The notes under the pieces are model-generated. The model saw nothing but the letters and a program-made list of their open reading frames with translations, made no database searches and was not told the DNA's origin. Positions 55,480 through 64,000 of a stretch of 64,000 nucleotides of DNA are shown piece after piece. Origin of the DNA: Roridomyces roridus (lineage: Eukaryota > Basidiomycota > Agaricomycetes > Agaricales > Mycenaceae); the NCBI GenBank assembly GCA_029378245.1, contig JARKIF010000027.1:620001-684000 (forward strand). Direction: 5' to 3'. The translations under genes and the position numbers were made by a program. How positions within the stretch are numbered: position 1 is the first letter of the stretch; each line of letters starts with the position of its first letter.

Positions 55480-56232
55480 AGGAGATCAAGACCGAGTCGC
55501 AGTTCAGTTTCGATTCCAAGCCTGAGGAGGTGATTGATTTGACTTGACTTTGTGTTGGCTGGGGTTGTATTTTCCTTCCGCGTACAAAGTGCAAAGTCTC
55601 GATGAATCTCGGTTCATCTCGACCAATTATCCTTGCGCAATGAATTAATGACGCCCAACTGTGGGAGAGGGAATGTGTCAAGAACGTCAACGCAGCTTGT
55701 TCCCAAACCCTTCTTCTCCGATCCATGGCTCCACAGCGTATCGAATCTGTAAGTTTCCATCCAGTGTCTCTGCATCCGGGTCACCAGTCACCCTTCTCTG
55801 ATACTCTCCATACAAACTACAGGACAAGTCTACCCATCCTCCCAATCTTCACCCACTCGACAATGCTCAAATCCCTTGTTATCAGTGTCCCTGAGATGTC
55901 CATGCGTGCACTCGTGGAAGTATTACAGGCCGCTTCTTCCTCAGATCTCGGAGCTGACGATAAAATACGAATCGTCGTCGGGCAATGATACCCCACTGGA
56001 GCACTTTCTTGAACTCTTGACTCCTTCGACAACATATGAACCTCTGTGTCCCCGACTTCGCAGTATAACCCTTCTGAATTTCCGCAAGCTCTCCGACGAT
56101 GCTCTCCTGCAGTTCATCCTTGCCCGCACGGACCCTCAATTCATGAATCTCATACATCTTCTCCAGGTCAACGTCCTCCCCAATCGCGGTGTCCACACAC
56201 CTCGATATGAACATCCCCAACGTGGGTGACAT
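55480..56232 (+). pseudogene. DUF7918 tail plus F-box/LRR relic (direct copy of 45.3-46.0 kb)
   Basis: 55,480-55,547 encodes KEIKTESQFSFDSKPEEVID then LT and stop, the C-terminus of a DUF7918 gene whose other exons are absent. From 55,725, MAPQRIES then a splice-like GTAAGTTTCC, LLPQISELTIKYESSS, and CPRLRSITLLNFRKLSDDAL match F-box/LRR C-terminal sequence. The intervening DNA also matches 45,430-45,610 (CAAAGTCTCGATGAATCTCG). Confidence 0.65.
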
Positions 56233-56864
56233 TCACGGCGCCGCCTCCAGCCTGAGGTCCCGCCGCGCTGTTTGCGGGCCTCTGCATCATGCTCTCAAGG
56301 TATACAAGTTCAACGCCCATAAAACATAAAACCAAGAAAGACCTTCTGCTAGAAACCTGCGCTTCAGACACCGACCAGCCTCCGCCGTCCGGCAACTCCA
56401 GATCCTCGCGTTCCCTGTCCGAGCCCCGCTGAGAGGACCTGGAGCATGAACATAATGTCCGTATCCCCCATCAAGGGTTTGCCACTTTGTCTCCTGGTCG
56501 GAGGTCCGGAGCGCAATCGGCGAGGTTGGCGAAAAGCCGCAACACCAAAATAGTGAGGTACTCGCGCAAGGACACATGGTAAGCTGAATTCCGCATTGGG
56601 GATGCTAACGAAATCAACGGATAAGTTACGGACGCGATTCAGATGAAGAACTGTGTTGCAGCTGCAAGGAGGCACTGATTCGGTCCGGGGAAGACCATGA
56701 TGACGGCGCTTTGGGACTATGCAGAGGCATCTTCGCAGCCAGGGCGTTCGCAAGATCTGTTGGACAAGTCTGCCAAAAGCGCTCGCCATTGCACTATTTG
56801 CCACACATAGCTCCTGAGTGGAGCGAAGCAGGAGGCCTAATGCGAACTGGTCGGCGCGTGCGCG
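56233..56864. other. No gene recognised
   Basis: The minus-strand open frame running through this interval has no recognisable domain and continues into the hAT-like element, so I do not accept it. Confidence 0.5.
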
Positions 56865-57499
56865 TAGTGATGTCAAAGTTCGGTTCGGTTCGAGTTCGGA
56901 GGCCCTTCCTCTGAACTCTGAACCTGAACTTCGGGTTCGGTTCGGCAAGATCATGAACTCCGAACCTGAACTTGGGTTCAGGTTTATTTCAGGTTCGGAC
57001 CGAGTTCGAACCTCCTGCGTTTCACCAACTTCAACCAAGGTTCAAAGCAAGTTTGGCGGTCAAATATTGTTCAAGAAAGCATATGGTAAGTATATCTAGC
57101 TTCACGAAATGCCTGCACGCCTTCTGAGCCAGTTACAAGCCCCAACTTGGTTGAATCAATGGGACAACAATGGGATCACAAGCCCATCAATTGTTGATGG
57201 CCCCATTTGCACTGGGACCAACAGTCTCAGGCAAGATGCTGTTTTATTTTCTCTACTCTGAGGGTCAGTACAATCAAAATCTATTCAAAAAGTTGGCAAA
57301 ATCGTGAGAAAATGATCAATAACAGTGGGTTTCGGGTTCAAGTTCGGTTCGGGTTCAAACTTCCCTGCGATGGCTGAACTTCGAACCTGAACTTCAGGTT
57401 CGGTTCGACCATGCGCTGACCTTTGAACCTGAACTTCGCATTCAGTTCGGTTCGGTTCGGGTTCGAACCATTTACTCGAACCGGACTTTGACAACACTA
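56865..57499. mobile_element. Non-autonomous hAT-like element 3 (635 bp)
   Basis: Left end TAGTGATGTCAAAGTTCGG; right end CCGGACTTTGACAACACTA. Perfect 8-bp target duplication CGTGCGCG at 56857-56864 and 57500-57507. The interior near both ends is built of GGTTCGGTTCGGGTTC / GAACCTGAACTTCG motifs. No transposase. Confidence 0.88.
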
Positions 57500-57835
57500 C
57501 GTGCGCGTCGAGCAGTGAAGCTTTAGGCCGACCCTAGTCATATATACATAATAAGTAAATCTCGATGCTCTTGTCGTAGTACCTTTGGTTCTATTTTTCT
57601 GGAAGCCTATCGGCCGGATAGGAAACACTAAGTGAGAAACTCGCACCGAGATCAATAAGACCACGATATATTCGACGAACGAAGCGAGGAGGTACAACAG
57701 ACGTGGAGAACGACAAGGAGCTACTGATTATGTGATCGATGATGTAATGTAAACAGGCGGGTTTACATTTTCACGCCGCTCGGAATACCAATAGTGGGGG
57801 GAAAAAAGATCAAGCTACGGTAAGTAGCCGCGAGA

Positions 57836-58215
57836 TAGTGCTGGGGATGTATTGATTACGTATGATACCAAGTGGTATGATACACGATTCGATACATACG
57901 ATACATGGCCAGGATGAAGGACTGCCGTGTATCAAATGTATCAGATACCTCTGGGTTCCGGTTCGACCATGCAGAGAGAAGAGAACAGGGAGAAATCATC
58001 GGGAGCTGGATCATTTGGCATGTATTCCGCTCCGAATCTGGGCGTTTGAGACGGAAAAAAATCACGCCGAGCGCCGGCAGAGCGAAAATTACCATATTAG
58101 GCGGTGGCTGTACGCCATCAATACGCGATCAATACATACGATATATACGATACGGGAGGCCCGGGGGCTTTGATACATACCATACAGAGCCAAATCGAAC
58201 CCATCCCCAGCACTA
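57836..58215. mobile_element. Non-autonomous hAT-like element 4 (380 bp)
   Basis: Terminal repeat TAGTGCTGGGGATG, inverse at the right end. Perfect 8-bp target duplication CCGCGAGA at 57828-57835 and 58216-58223. Subterminal parts are rich in GATACATACGATACAT motifs. No coding capacity. Confidence 0.88.
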
Positions 58216-58223
58216 CCGCGAGA

Positions 58224-59299
58224 CCTGCCAATGTGACATAGCGGGCACTGCCGCGAAGCGGGCTACACAAATCATTGGATCAACAGTCGCCACGTTTCTC
58301 GCTTTCGCACCACCATCTGAATCTCAAGCAAGAAATCGCCGCACACACAGCGGCCAACGCTGCGGCGAATCACCGTGGATTTTGGGCGCAATGCCGCAAA
58401 ATCAACGCCCTCGCAGAGGCGTCCGCTATGCTCCCATTTCCTAGCCTCTGACAGTATGTGCAGGATGCATGGAATGCACGCTGGCGTCCGAAGTGTACAA
58501 CGCGGATCTTATCGAGCCACGATTGAGCGCTGAGCTTGAGCTCAAATCAAAGCCCCACAGGAGTCTACACGCGTAATGGAAGTAAGATGCTCAATTTCCG
58601 AGTCGGATACATACAAGCTTTCACCGACTCGATGGCCCCATCACCGCCGCTCATACTGACAGTGCCTTTTAAAGCGGTACGAGTCCGCCTCAACTACATC
58701 GGTACCCATGATGTTCTTCGCGAAACCTCGATCCCGATTTCTAGTCCCCATGCTGCTGTCGTGGCTGACGGCTGGGAGTGTTGGAATGCCGTCCGGCTCC
58801 GTGGCTCGCCCTTCCCAGGTATTTTACAGTGAGCATTGGCGCTCATCGCGCTTCACTCAAACCCACTCACCTTGTTCGCAGCCGGATCGGGGGCGGCTTA
58901 CTGGCCCAACGGTTCCACGTCGCCGTCGGTCCTGCTCCGCCGCCGCGACAGCACTTGACTAGCAACACTAGAGAGCTGGTGGAGAGGCAGTGTGAGCGAG
59001 GCTTTGCCGCGGTTTTCGTTCGATCTCACATGCTGGGACTCGTCAGGGTCTGAAATTTATTGCTATGATTCTGGGACGGCGGTGCGAGTTGTGCCTCTCT
59101 AGACTGTTGATCCAAGAACGTTGACCCACCCGCAGGTCGACCAGGTGTGGGCCGATGGGTGTGTGGAGGACTACTGTGGGTGCGTGCCGGTTTTCGCCAT
59201 GATTCTTGTCCATGCCGACCGCTACATTTTCTCTTCTCATTAGAACGATTCAAGGCGTGCAAGTCATCGGCGGAGGCGATCTCTCTGTGCGTCGGCTGG
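58224..59299. other. Exon-like frames without recognised family
   Basis: A frame at 58,590-58,832 (VRVRLNYIGTHDVLRETSIP, then DGWECWNAVRL) ends at a possible GTATTTTACAG splice. A later intron-like GTGAGC...TTCGCAG at 58,829-58,882 can be drawn, but I could not assemble a full gene. It may be the 5' part of the gene whose 3' part lies at 59,300-59,720. Confidence 0.35.
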
Positions 59300-59720
59300 T
59301 CATCTGTCCATGTGCTCTACTCACCCACCAACGCCAGATGCACTGCCAGGTGAAAGACGGCATGTCCGTCCTCATGTCCGTCACCGCAGATTCTGGGTAA
59401 CACCGTCTTCTCCCGTCGTCTCCCGATTATAATCATTCCTGCAGCTGCTCGTTCAACATCTCTACGGCTGATATTTGCATCTACAACTTCGAACAGCCGA
59501 TCAAGGAATGTAATATTGGGATGGAGAAACAGGTATCTGATTTCTGACATATCCCTCGTTTTCATTCTACTGACCCGTTGTAGGGAGGGGTATACTCCAT
59601 CCCTGGCTCTCAGTGGCGTACCGACCCTGGGAGCTGGTTCGGGAACAAGACCGATGTGTGAGGCAAGGCATGCGTGGGATTATGGATTTCGAAGTACAGA
59701 CTAAGTCGAACAAAATTACA
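59300..59720 (+). repeat. Direct duplication, upstream copy
   Basis: Matches 62,255-62,720. Shared coding-like phrases are KDGMSVLMSVTA, SCSFNISTADICIYNFEQPI (downstream copy SCSFNIPTVDLFIYNFEQPL) and, after an intron-like gap, GGVYSIPGSQWRTDPG with a stop at the same position. They look like 3' ends of two paralogues of an unknown gene, one on each side of the protease. Confidence 0.7.
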
Positions 59721-59834
59721 AGCGTTCAAACCAACAAGAAAACACCCCTTCAAGGTTGTACACCTGTCCCCTGGACCGAGGCCTTACTACTATGAACGCG
59801 TTTCCCAATCACCCGCTTCTGACAAAGTCGCCGT

Positions 59835-60093
59835 CTATCCCACGCAAGACAGCCCATCTGCTCATTTTCAAGGGGTGATGCAAATGATCGGATGTTGTCC
59901 CAGCGGCTGCCATCCCTGGTCCAACTACTTACCTGCTTACGCTCTCTGCCGACCTTCCAGCGCTCTTCAATCTTCCGGAGCTATCCGAGATTGGTCACTG
60001 GCATATTCGTTCGATACACCCGCTTCTATCCCACGCAAGACCGTCCATCTGCTCACTTTCAAGGGGTGATCGGCAAATGATCGGATGTTGTCC
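59835..60093 (+). repeat. Two ~67-bp direct repeats upstream of the protease
   Basis: 59835-59900 and 60026-60093 share CTATCCCACGCAAGAC, CATCTGCTCA, TTTCAAGGGGTGAT and ATGATCGGATGTTGTCC. Spacing is 191 bp. They lie 130-390 bp before the protease ATG and could duplicate promoter sites. Confidence 0.7.
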
Positions 60094-60222
60094 AAGACTC
60101 CAAGCGGTTGCCGTGCCTCGTCCAGCTAGAGATAAAATAGGTATCTGCAGTACCCCTGCTCGGCATCCTGTTCTCCCGCATTTCTTTTCTTCCCTTCCGG
60201 CTTTCTCCCCTTTCATTCGACC

Positions 60223-62077
60223 ATGATGTGGCCCTCCCTGCTGGCAATGGCCCTTTTCTTCTTTGCGAATGTCATTCCTTACTCCATCGGACTTGTCGTG
60301 CAGCGCACGTCAACGCCGTTACCGCCCGTTCTCGCTCGAGCCCAAGGCGCTGGAATCACGTTCGAGGCGGTGGCGAACACGACCGTGTCGGTGTCGGCGG
60401 ATGCTGTGGATCTCCGAGTGAGTGCCGCATGCCTATCTTCAACTCTTGTTCTCAATTTACTCAGTATGCTACAAATATAACGGTCAACGGGAGAGGCGGG
60501 TGTCGTTCTCTGCGGCTTCCTCCCGTCTCACATTTCTTGCAGATTTCAGGGTCATGGTTGATACTGGAAGCGTGGATCTTTGGTACCATCAACTCTCTGG
60601 ATCTTAATATCTGCGACGCTAAATTCATCGTTCCTAGGCTGGTTACTCCACCCGACTTTGAGTTCCAGGACACCGGGATCCCCGTATCGAACGGATACAG
60701 CGGAGGTTTCGTCAATGGTATTATCGGGTTGGCAACCGTGCAACTTGGGCCATACAGCGTTGCTCAACAGGGTATGTGTTAACACAATCAACCATGCTGT
60801 CGGAAAGGACTGACTCAATTGCGATGCAAAGCCTTCAACAACGCCAAATCAGTGGGCATCCCTGGAACCAAACCATGCTAAATCGTCTCGCATTCATCGC
60901 AGGTAACCCTCGCGTTGGTTCTCGACCTCGGGCTAGACGGTCTCATCGGGATGTCCTTTGCCGGCCAAGGCGACATCTCCAGCACAGGCGACACGCTACA
61001 GGGAAATCCCAACTTTCCCGAAGACGCCGGCCGGGCCTTCATCTTGAATGTAGTCGACCAGACGCCCACTCAGAACAGCTTCATCGCTTTCTCCCTCTCG
61101 CGGACGGACGACCAGGAAGGCACATCCGATGCGTCATTCACGATCAACGATGTGGATCCCAAGTACGCTGCCGTGCAGAACGCGCCGATCTTACCTTTGT
61201 TTCCCGGCAATATCGGCGAGTGGGGTTTCATTTTCGGCGGATTTACTGTCGACGGCAAACCGGTGAAGTTGCCCCCGTCCAATGTGGATGGTGTGCCTCC
61301 GGGTCAGATGGTGTTGAGACTTGACACGGGCACACCGTTCACGTTTATGCCCCCGGCTCTCATCGATGGGATCTACTCCCTCATTCCGGGTGCGCAGAAC
61401 CAACAGCTGCACTTCTTCGGTCCGAATAAGGTTTGGACGGTCCCGTGTAATACGACGGCGATCTTATCGCTGCAGATTGGGTACGTCCACACCTAGAATC
61501 TTCTCGCGGATTACTCACAATGGTGATGCGAACTACAGGGGACAAGAATTCCCGATCCATCCCTTGGATCTCTCCGAGGTTGTCGTGGACCCGTCCATGA
61601 ATCTCCCTCTATGCGTGACTCCCTTCGCCACGTTTACTCCAGCGTTCGGGATGGATATCTTTGCAGGCGACTCGTTCATGCGGAATTTTTACTCCGTGTA
61701 CGTTTCTCTCCCATACTCACTTGGCTCCTCACGGTACCTAATGACGCAGGTTCAACTTTGGCGTCGAGAACCCACAGAGTGTGGCCGATGCACCTTCCGT
61801 CCAACTCCTGGCGCAGACGAACGCACAGTCGGCCAGTCAGGACGCTGTGAAAGTGCGTGCTTCGCTGTTGGCCCAAATTGCGCCTGCGCAGAAAGTGGCC
61901 ACGCAGGCGCCGACGTCGACGCAGACGCAGACTCGGGGTGGGATCGCAACGGGAACTGGGACTGCCAATGCCAATTCAGCGCCTACAGGGAAGAAGAATG
62001 GGGAGGTATGCCCCATTTGTGGATCGGTATTTTATTCGTGGGGATTGGGTTGCTTGGGTAAATTAGGACCAGGGTAA
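60223..62077 (+). CDS. Secreted pepsin-like aspartic protease (A1 family, 494 aa)
   Basis: Eight exons (60223-60417, 60465-60495, 60543-60582, 60638-60771, 60832-60851, 60903-61480, 61539-61697, 61750-62077) give 1,485 nt. A signal peptide (MMWPSLLAMALFFFANVIPY) is followed by the first catalytic motif FRVMVDTGSVDLW, the LDGLIGMSFAGQGDISSTGD segment and the second motif VLRLDTGTPFTFMP, the two active-site Asp of A1 peptidases. WGFIFGGFTVDGKP is also family-typical. The C-terminus is Ala/Gln/Thr-rich (low complexity) and ends in a short CPICG-containing stretch. The second intron needs either a GC donor or alternative GT/AG sites one codon apart. Extracellular or wall-associated proteolysis is expected. 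Confidence 0.85.
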
Positions 62078-62254
62078 TCTAGCTTCAAACTTTCGTCGAA
62101 AAAATTTCAATACCGTGTGGTGATTGGCCTCCAAGCAAAACTAGCGCATCGAACGCGACAAGGCTATGAGGGAATGGAAATAAAATAAAATTGAAGAATC
62201 AAGCTTGCTCGGGCAGACTTGAGAAAATTATTCTTAAGCTCGGCTTTATCCGTC

Positions 62255-62735
62255 TGTCCAGGTGTTCTGCTCACCCACAAACGCCCGAAGCACTGTCAGG
62301 TTAAAAACGGCATGTCCGTCCTCATGTCCGTCACCGCATTCTGAGTAATTATAACCGTTTCTCCCCTCCCCCTGTCTACTTTGACATATCATTTCTGCAG
62401 CTGCTCGTTCAACATCCCTACGGTTGACCTTTTCATCTACAACTTCGAACAGCCGCTCAAGAATGTAACATTGGGATGGAGAAACAGGTATTTAAATTCT
62501 GACATTTCCCAGTTTTCCCTCGCCTTCATGCTATTGACGCGGTGTAGGGAGGGGTATACTCCATCCCTGGCTCTCAGTGGCGTACCGACCCTGGGAACTG
62601 GTTCGAGACCAAGAGCGATGTGTGAGGGAAGGCATGCTTGGGATCACGGAATTCGAAATACAGACCAAGCGGAACGCAATTACAAAACATTCAAACCAAC
62701 GTTAACAAGAAAACCCCCCTTTAAACCTTACTAGT
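62255..62735 (+). repeat. Direct duplication, downstream copy
   Basis: Partner of 59,300-59,720. It retains KNGMSVLMSVTAF (stop following), SCSFNIPTVDLFIYNFEQPL, KNVTLGW and GGVYSIPGSQWRTDPGN. The upstream exons of this gene are not present. Confidence 0.7.
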
Positions 62736-62854
62736 GTGAACACGCTTCCCAATCTTGCGCGCCCTGTTCCGGCGAAGATCACCCTTGCTCTTGAACGCCT
62801 CCGTGATTTCCGCATCCAACCGCTGATGTATGTGCTCAAAACCTACTATAGAAA

Positions 62855-63916
62855 TCAACCAACTCGAAACAACAAGACTAGATGAGTCTCGATACAGACG
62901 AATCTATATCTAAACACATCCTCTCCCTCGTCAGTGCCTCCACAACAGCCATCATCCTGCTGTCCTGAGTCCTGAGCTGGGGAAGCCATATGAGGACACT
63001 CCCGAAGATTTTGGCTGAGTGTCTGAATCGATCCCTCCAACGTTGATTTGACACGCCGGAGTGTATCGTCAAACTTCTTTGCCTGGATCTGACTCTGAGC
63101 TTTTACAGACAGGATCTCCCTAGCCATACCCCCCAACTGAGCCTCAATTCCCTCCGCAAAGCTGCCATTGTCCATGTATCTAACCATCTGATTGATTGGA
63201 TGACCAAAGACTTGGCCCATAGGTGCACTCGGGAATACCGAAGCATCCAACATCCTCATTGCTCTCCTGCCGGACCAGCTATCTGCGATGGTATCCGCAA
63301 TTCTGAAAACTGTGGAGTAAAGCACTTTATCACCACGCCGGTTGCCTGTAACAGGACTGACCCCCTGCACTGGTTGGACTGGTTGCGGACCAAACATAGC
63401 CCATAAAGCTTGTTGGTTCATAGCTTGTTCCACTTCCAGCGCAAATGGGTCATCCAATACAGCTAGTATCATGTCTACTAGCGCGTGGTTGGTAACCAAC
63501 GCCGAACCCTGCATGAGTTTTGAAGCTTCAAAGGTAAAAGAGTTCTCAAAACGACGCAATTTCCCGAGTTCGGAGCGGGAAATTGGTGTATTTGCAGTAC
63601 AAATCTCCTTGAGCCTGCTAAGAGATCCCAGAGCCATATCCTCAACTTCAGGATATAGACTCAAGATCTCGTCTTTCCACTCAGCAAAGATTCCCGGGTC
63701 CGGATACCCGCTCAACATCTTCCACTGATCTCGGATGTTCTCATCGTCAACATAGTCCAGCATCAGCCCTTTCTTTCTTCCTTCATCCGTAATATTTCCA
63801 TTGGTGAAGACCGTATCGCAATGCCTGATGAAAACTCTCAGGTCACTGGGCGACTCCCCTTTGAAATGTGGACGGTTAACATCATACGACGCTGGTATTT
63901 TGAATGTGGTAGTCAT
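62855..63916 (-). CDS. Retrotransposon Gag-like protein (353 aa)
   Basis: A single frame from ATG at 63,916. The N-terminal part (PHFKGESPSDLRVFIRHCDT, NITDEGRKKGLMLDYVDDEN, then FAEWKDEILSLYPEVED) resembles the Gag capsid region of basidiomycete LTR retrotransposons. I see no zinc knuckle; the C-terminus has a Cys/Asp/Gly cluster (DSGQQDDGCCGGTDEGED) instead. Downstream protease/polymerase, if any, would lie leftward, where I see none. So this is either a solo gag relic or a domesticated gag-derived gene. The window ends 84 bp beyond the start. Confidence 0.7.
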   Translation of the reverse strand: MTTTFKIPASYDVNRPHFKGESPSDLRVFIRHCDTVFTNGNITDEGRKKGLMLDYVDDENIRDQWKMLSGYPDPGIFAEWKDEILSLYPEVEDMALGSLSRLKEICTANTPISRSELGKLRRFENSFTFEASKLMQGSALVTNHALVDMILAVLDDPFALEVEQAMNQQALWAMFGPQPVQPVQGVSPVTGNRRGDKVLYSTVFRIADTIADSWSGRRAMRMLDASVFPSAPMGQVFGHPINQMVRYMDNGSFAEGIEAQLGGMAREILSVKAQSQIQAKKFDDTLRRVKSTLEGSIQTLSQNLRECPHMASPAQDSGQQDDGCCGGTDEGEDVFRYRFVCIETHLVLLFRVG

Positions 63917-64000
63917 ATTTGACTTTTTGGTATCCGAGCAAAGCTCAGATGTGCAACAATGCGCAACCTCAACGGGTCAAGATGAGATTTTATCACAATA

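Noticed and set aside
56364..57038. 224-aa minus-strand open frame
   Set aside because: It runs into the hAT-like element and includes its repeat-derived residues. No domain is recognisable.
63925..63945. TTTGGTATCCGAGC as a retrotransposon primer-binding site
   Set aside because: It is on the strand opposite to the Gag-like gene and no adjoining LTR end is visible in the window.
1..64000. CRISPR arrays
   Set aside because: The tandem repeats seen (65-bp, 25-bp, 21-bp, 180-bp units) are contiguous without unique spacers, and the organism is a fungus.
1..64000. tRNA or rRNA genes
   Set aside because: I scanned for TpsiC-like GGTTCGA phrases and rRNA-like blocks. The hits (mainly inside the 56,865-57,499 element) belong to simple repeats and have no cloverleaf context.

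Overview
This is nuclear DNA of a filamentous basidiomycete, most likely an Agaricomycete. The evidence is many short (45-60 nt) spliceosomal introns, a 375-residue actin split by four such introns, DUF7918-type proteins, large F-box/LRR paralogue families, a Zn2Cys6 domain fused to membrane segments, and a dense load of small transposons. The species cannot be named from the sequence. For nine multi-exon models I summed the exons by hand. All are multiples of three: actin 375 aa, aldose epimerase 436, DUF2828/vWA 758, Zn2Cys6-membrane 339, three DUF7918 proteins 282, 570 and 286, a secreted Cys-rich protein 300, and an aspartic protease 494.

Layout. 1-6.9 kb is mostly non-coding: a degenerate ~65-bp minisatellite, one small 3-exon gene and a TIR element. 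6.9-10.4 kb holds two tandem DUF7918 genes with SUMO-type motifs. 10.7-13.4 kb is an F-box pseudogene split by a TIR element. 14.0-16.2 kb is a GATA-finger gene with a hAT-like element just upstream and a frame break in a tandem repeat. 17.9-19.9 kb is a TIR element with a solo LTR nested in it.

20-31.8 kb is an inverted duplication. The two arms carry an F-box gene, a small repeat protein and a secreted Cys-rich membrane protein, and they flank a divergent actin and an aldose 1-epimerase. Its right arm is cut by a second, much younger structure at 31.8-38.7 kb: a near-perfect palindrome with 2,577-bp arms around a 1.7-kb spacer holding one gene. The palindrome's far end truncates a gene resembling the CAAX protease RCE1. 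39.4-45.4 kb has the Zn2Cys6-membrane gene, an intact F-box gene and a third DUF7918 gene. 45.6-56 kb has further F-box relics, an F-box-like gene, a large gene related to the palindrome cargo gene, and a vWA-type DUF2828 gene. 56.9-58.2 kb has two more hAT-like elements. 60.2-62.1 kb is an aspartic protease between direct duplications. The window ends in a retrotransposon Gag-like gene on the minus strand.

How the parts relate. The window reads as a rapidly rearranging accessory region rather than a pathway cluster. Two themes recur. One is ubiquitin-type adaptors (F-box/LRR paralogues, intact and broken). The other is DUF7918 proteins carrying SUMO-interaction and SUMO-acceptor-type motifs. 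Their association here is positional; any functional link is inference.
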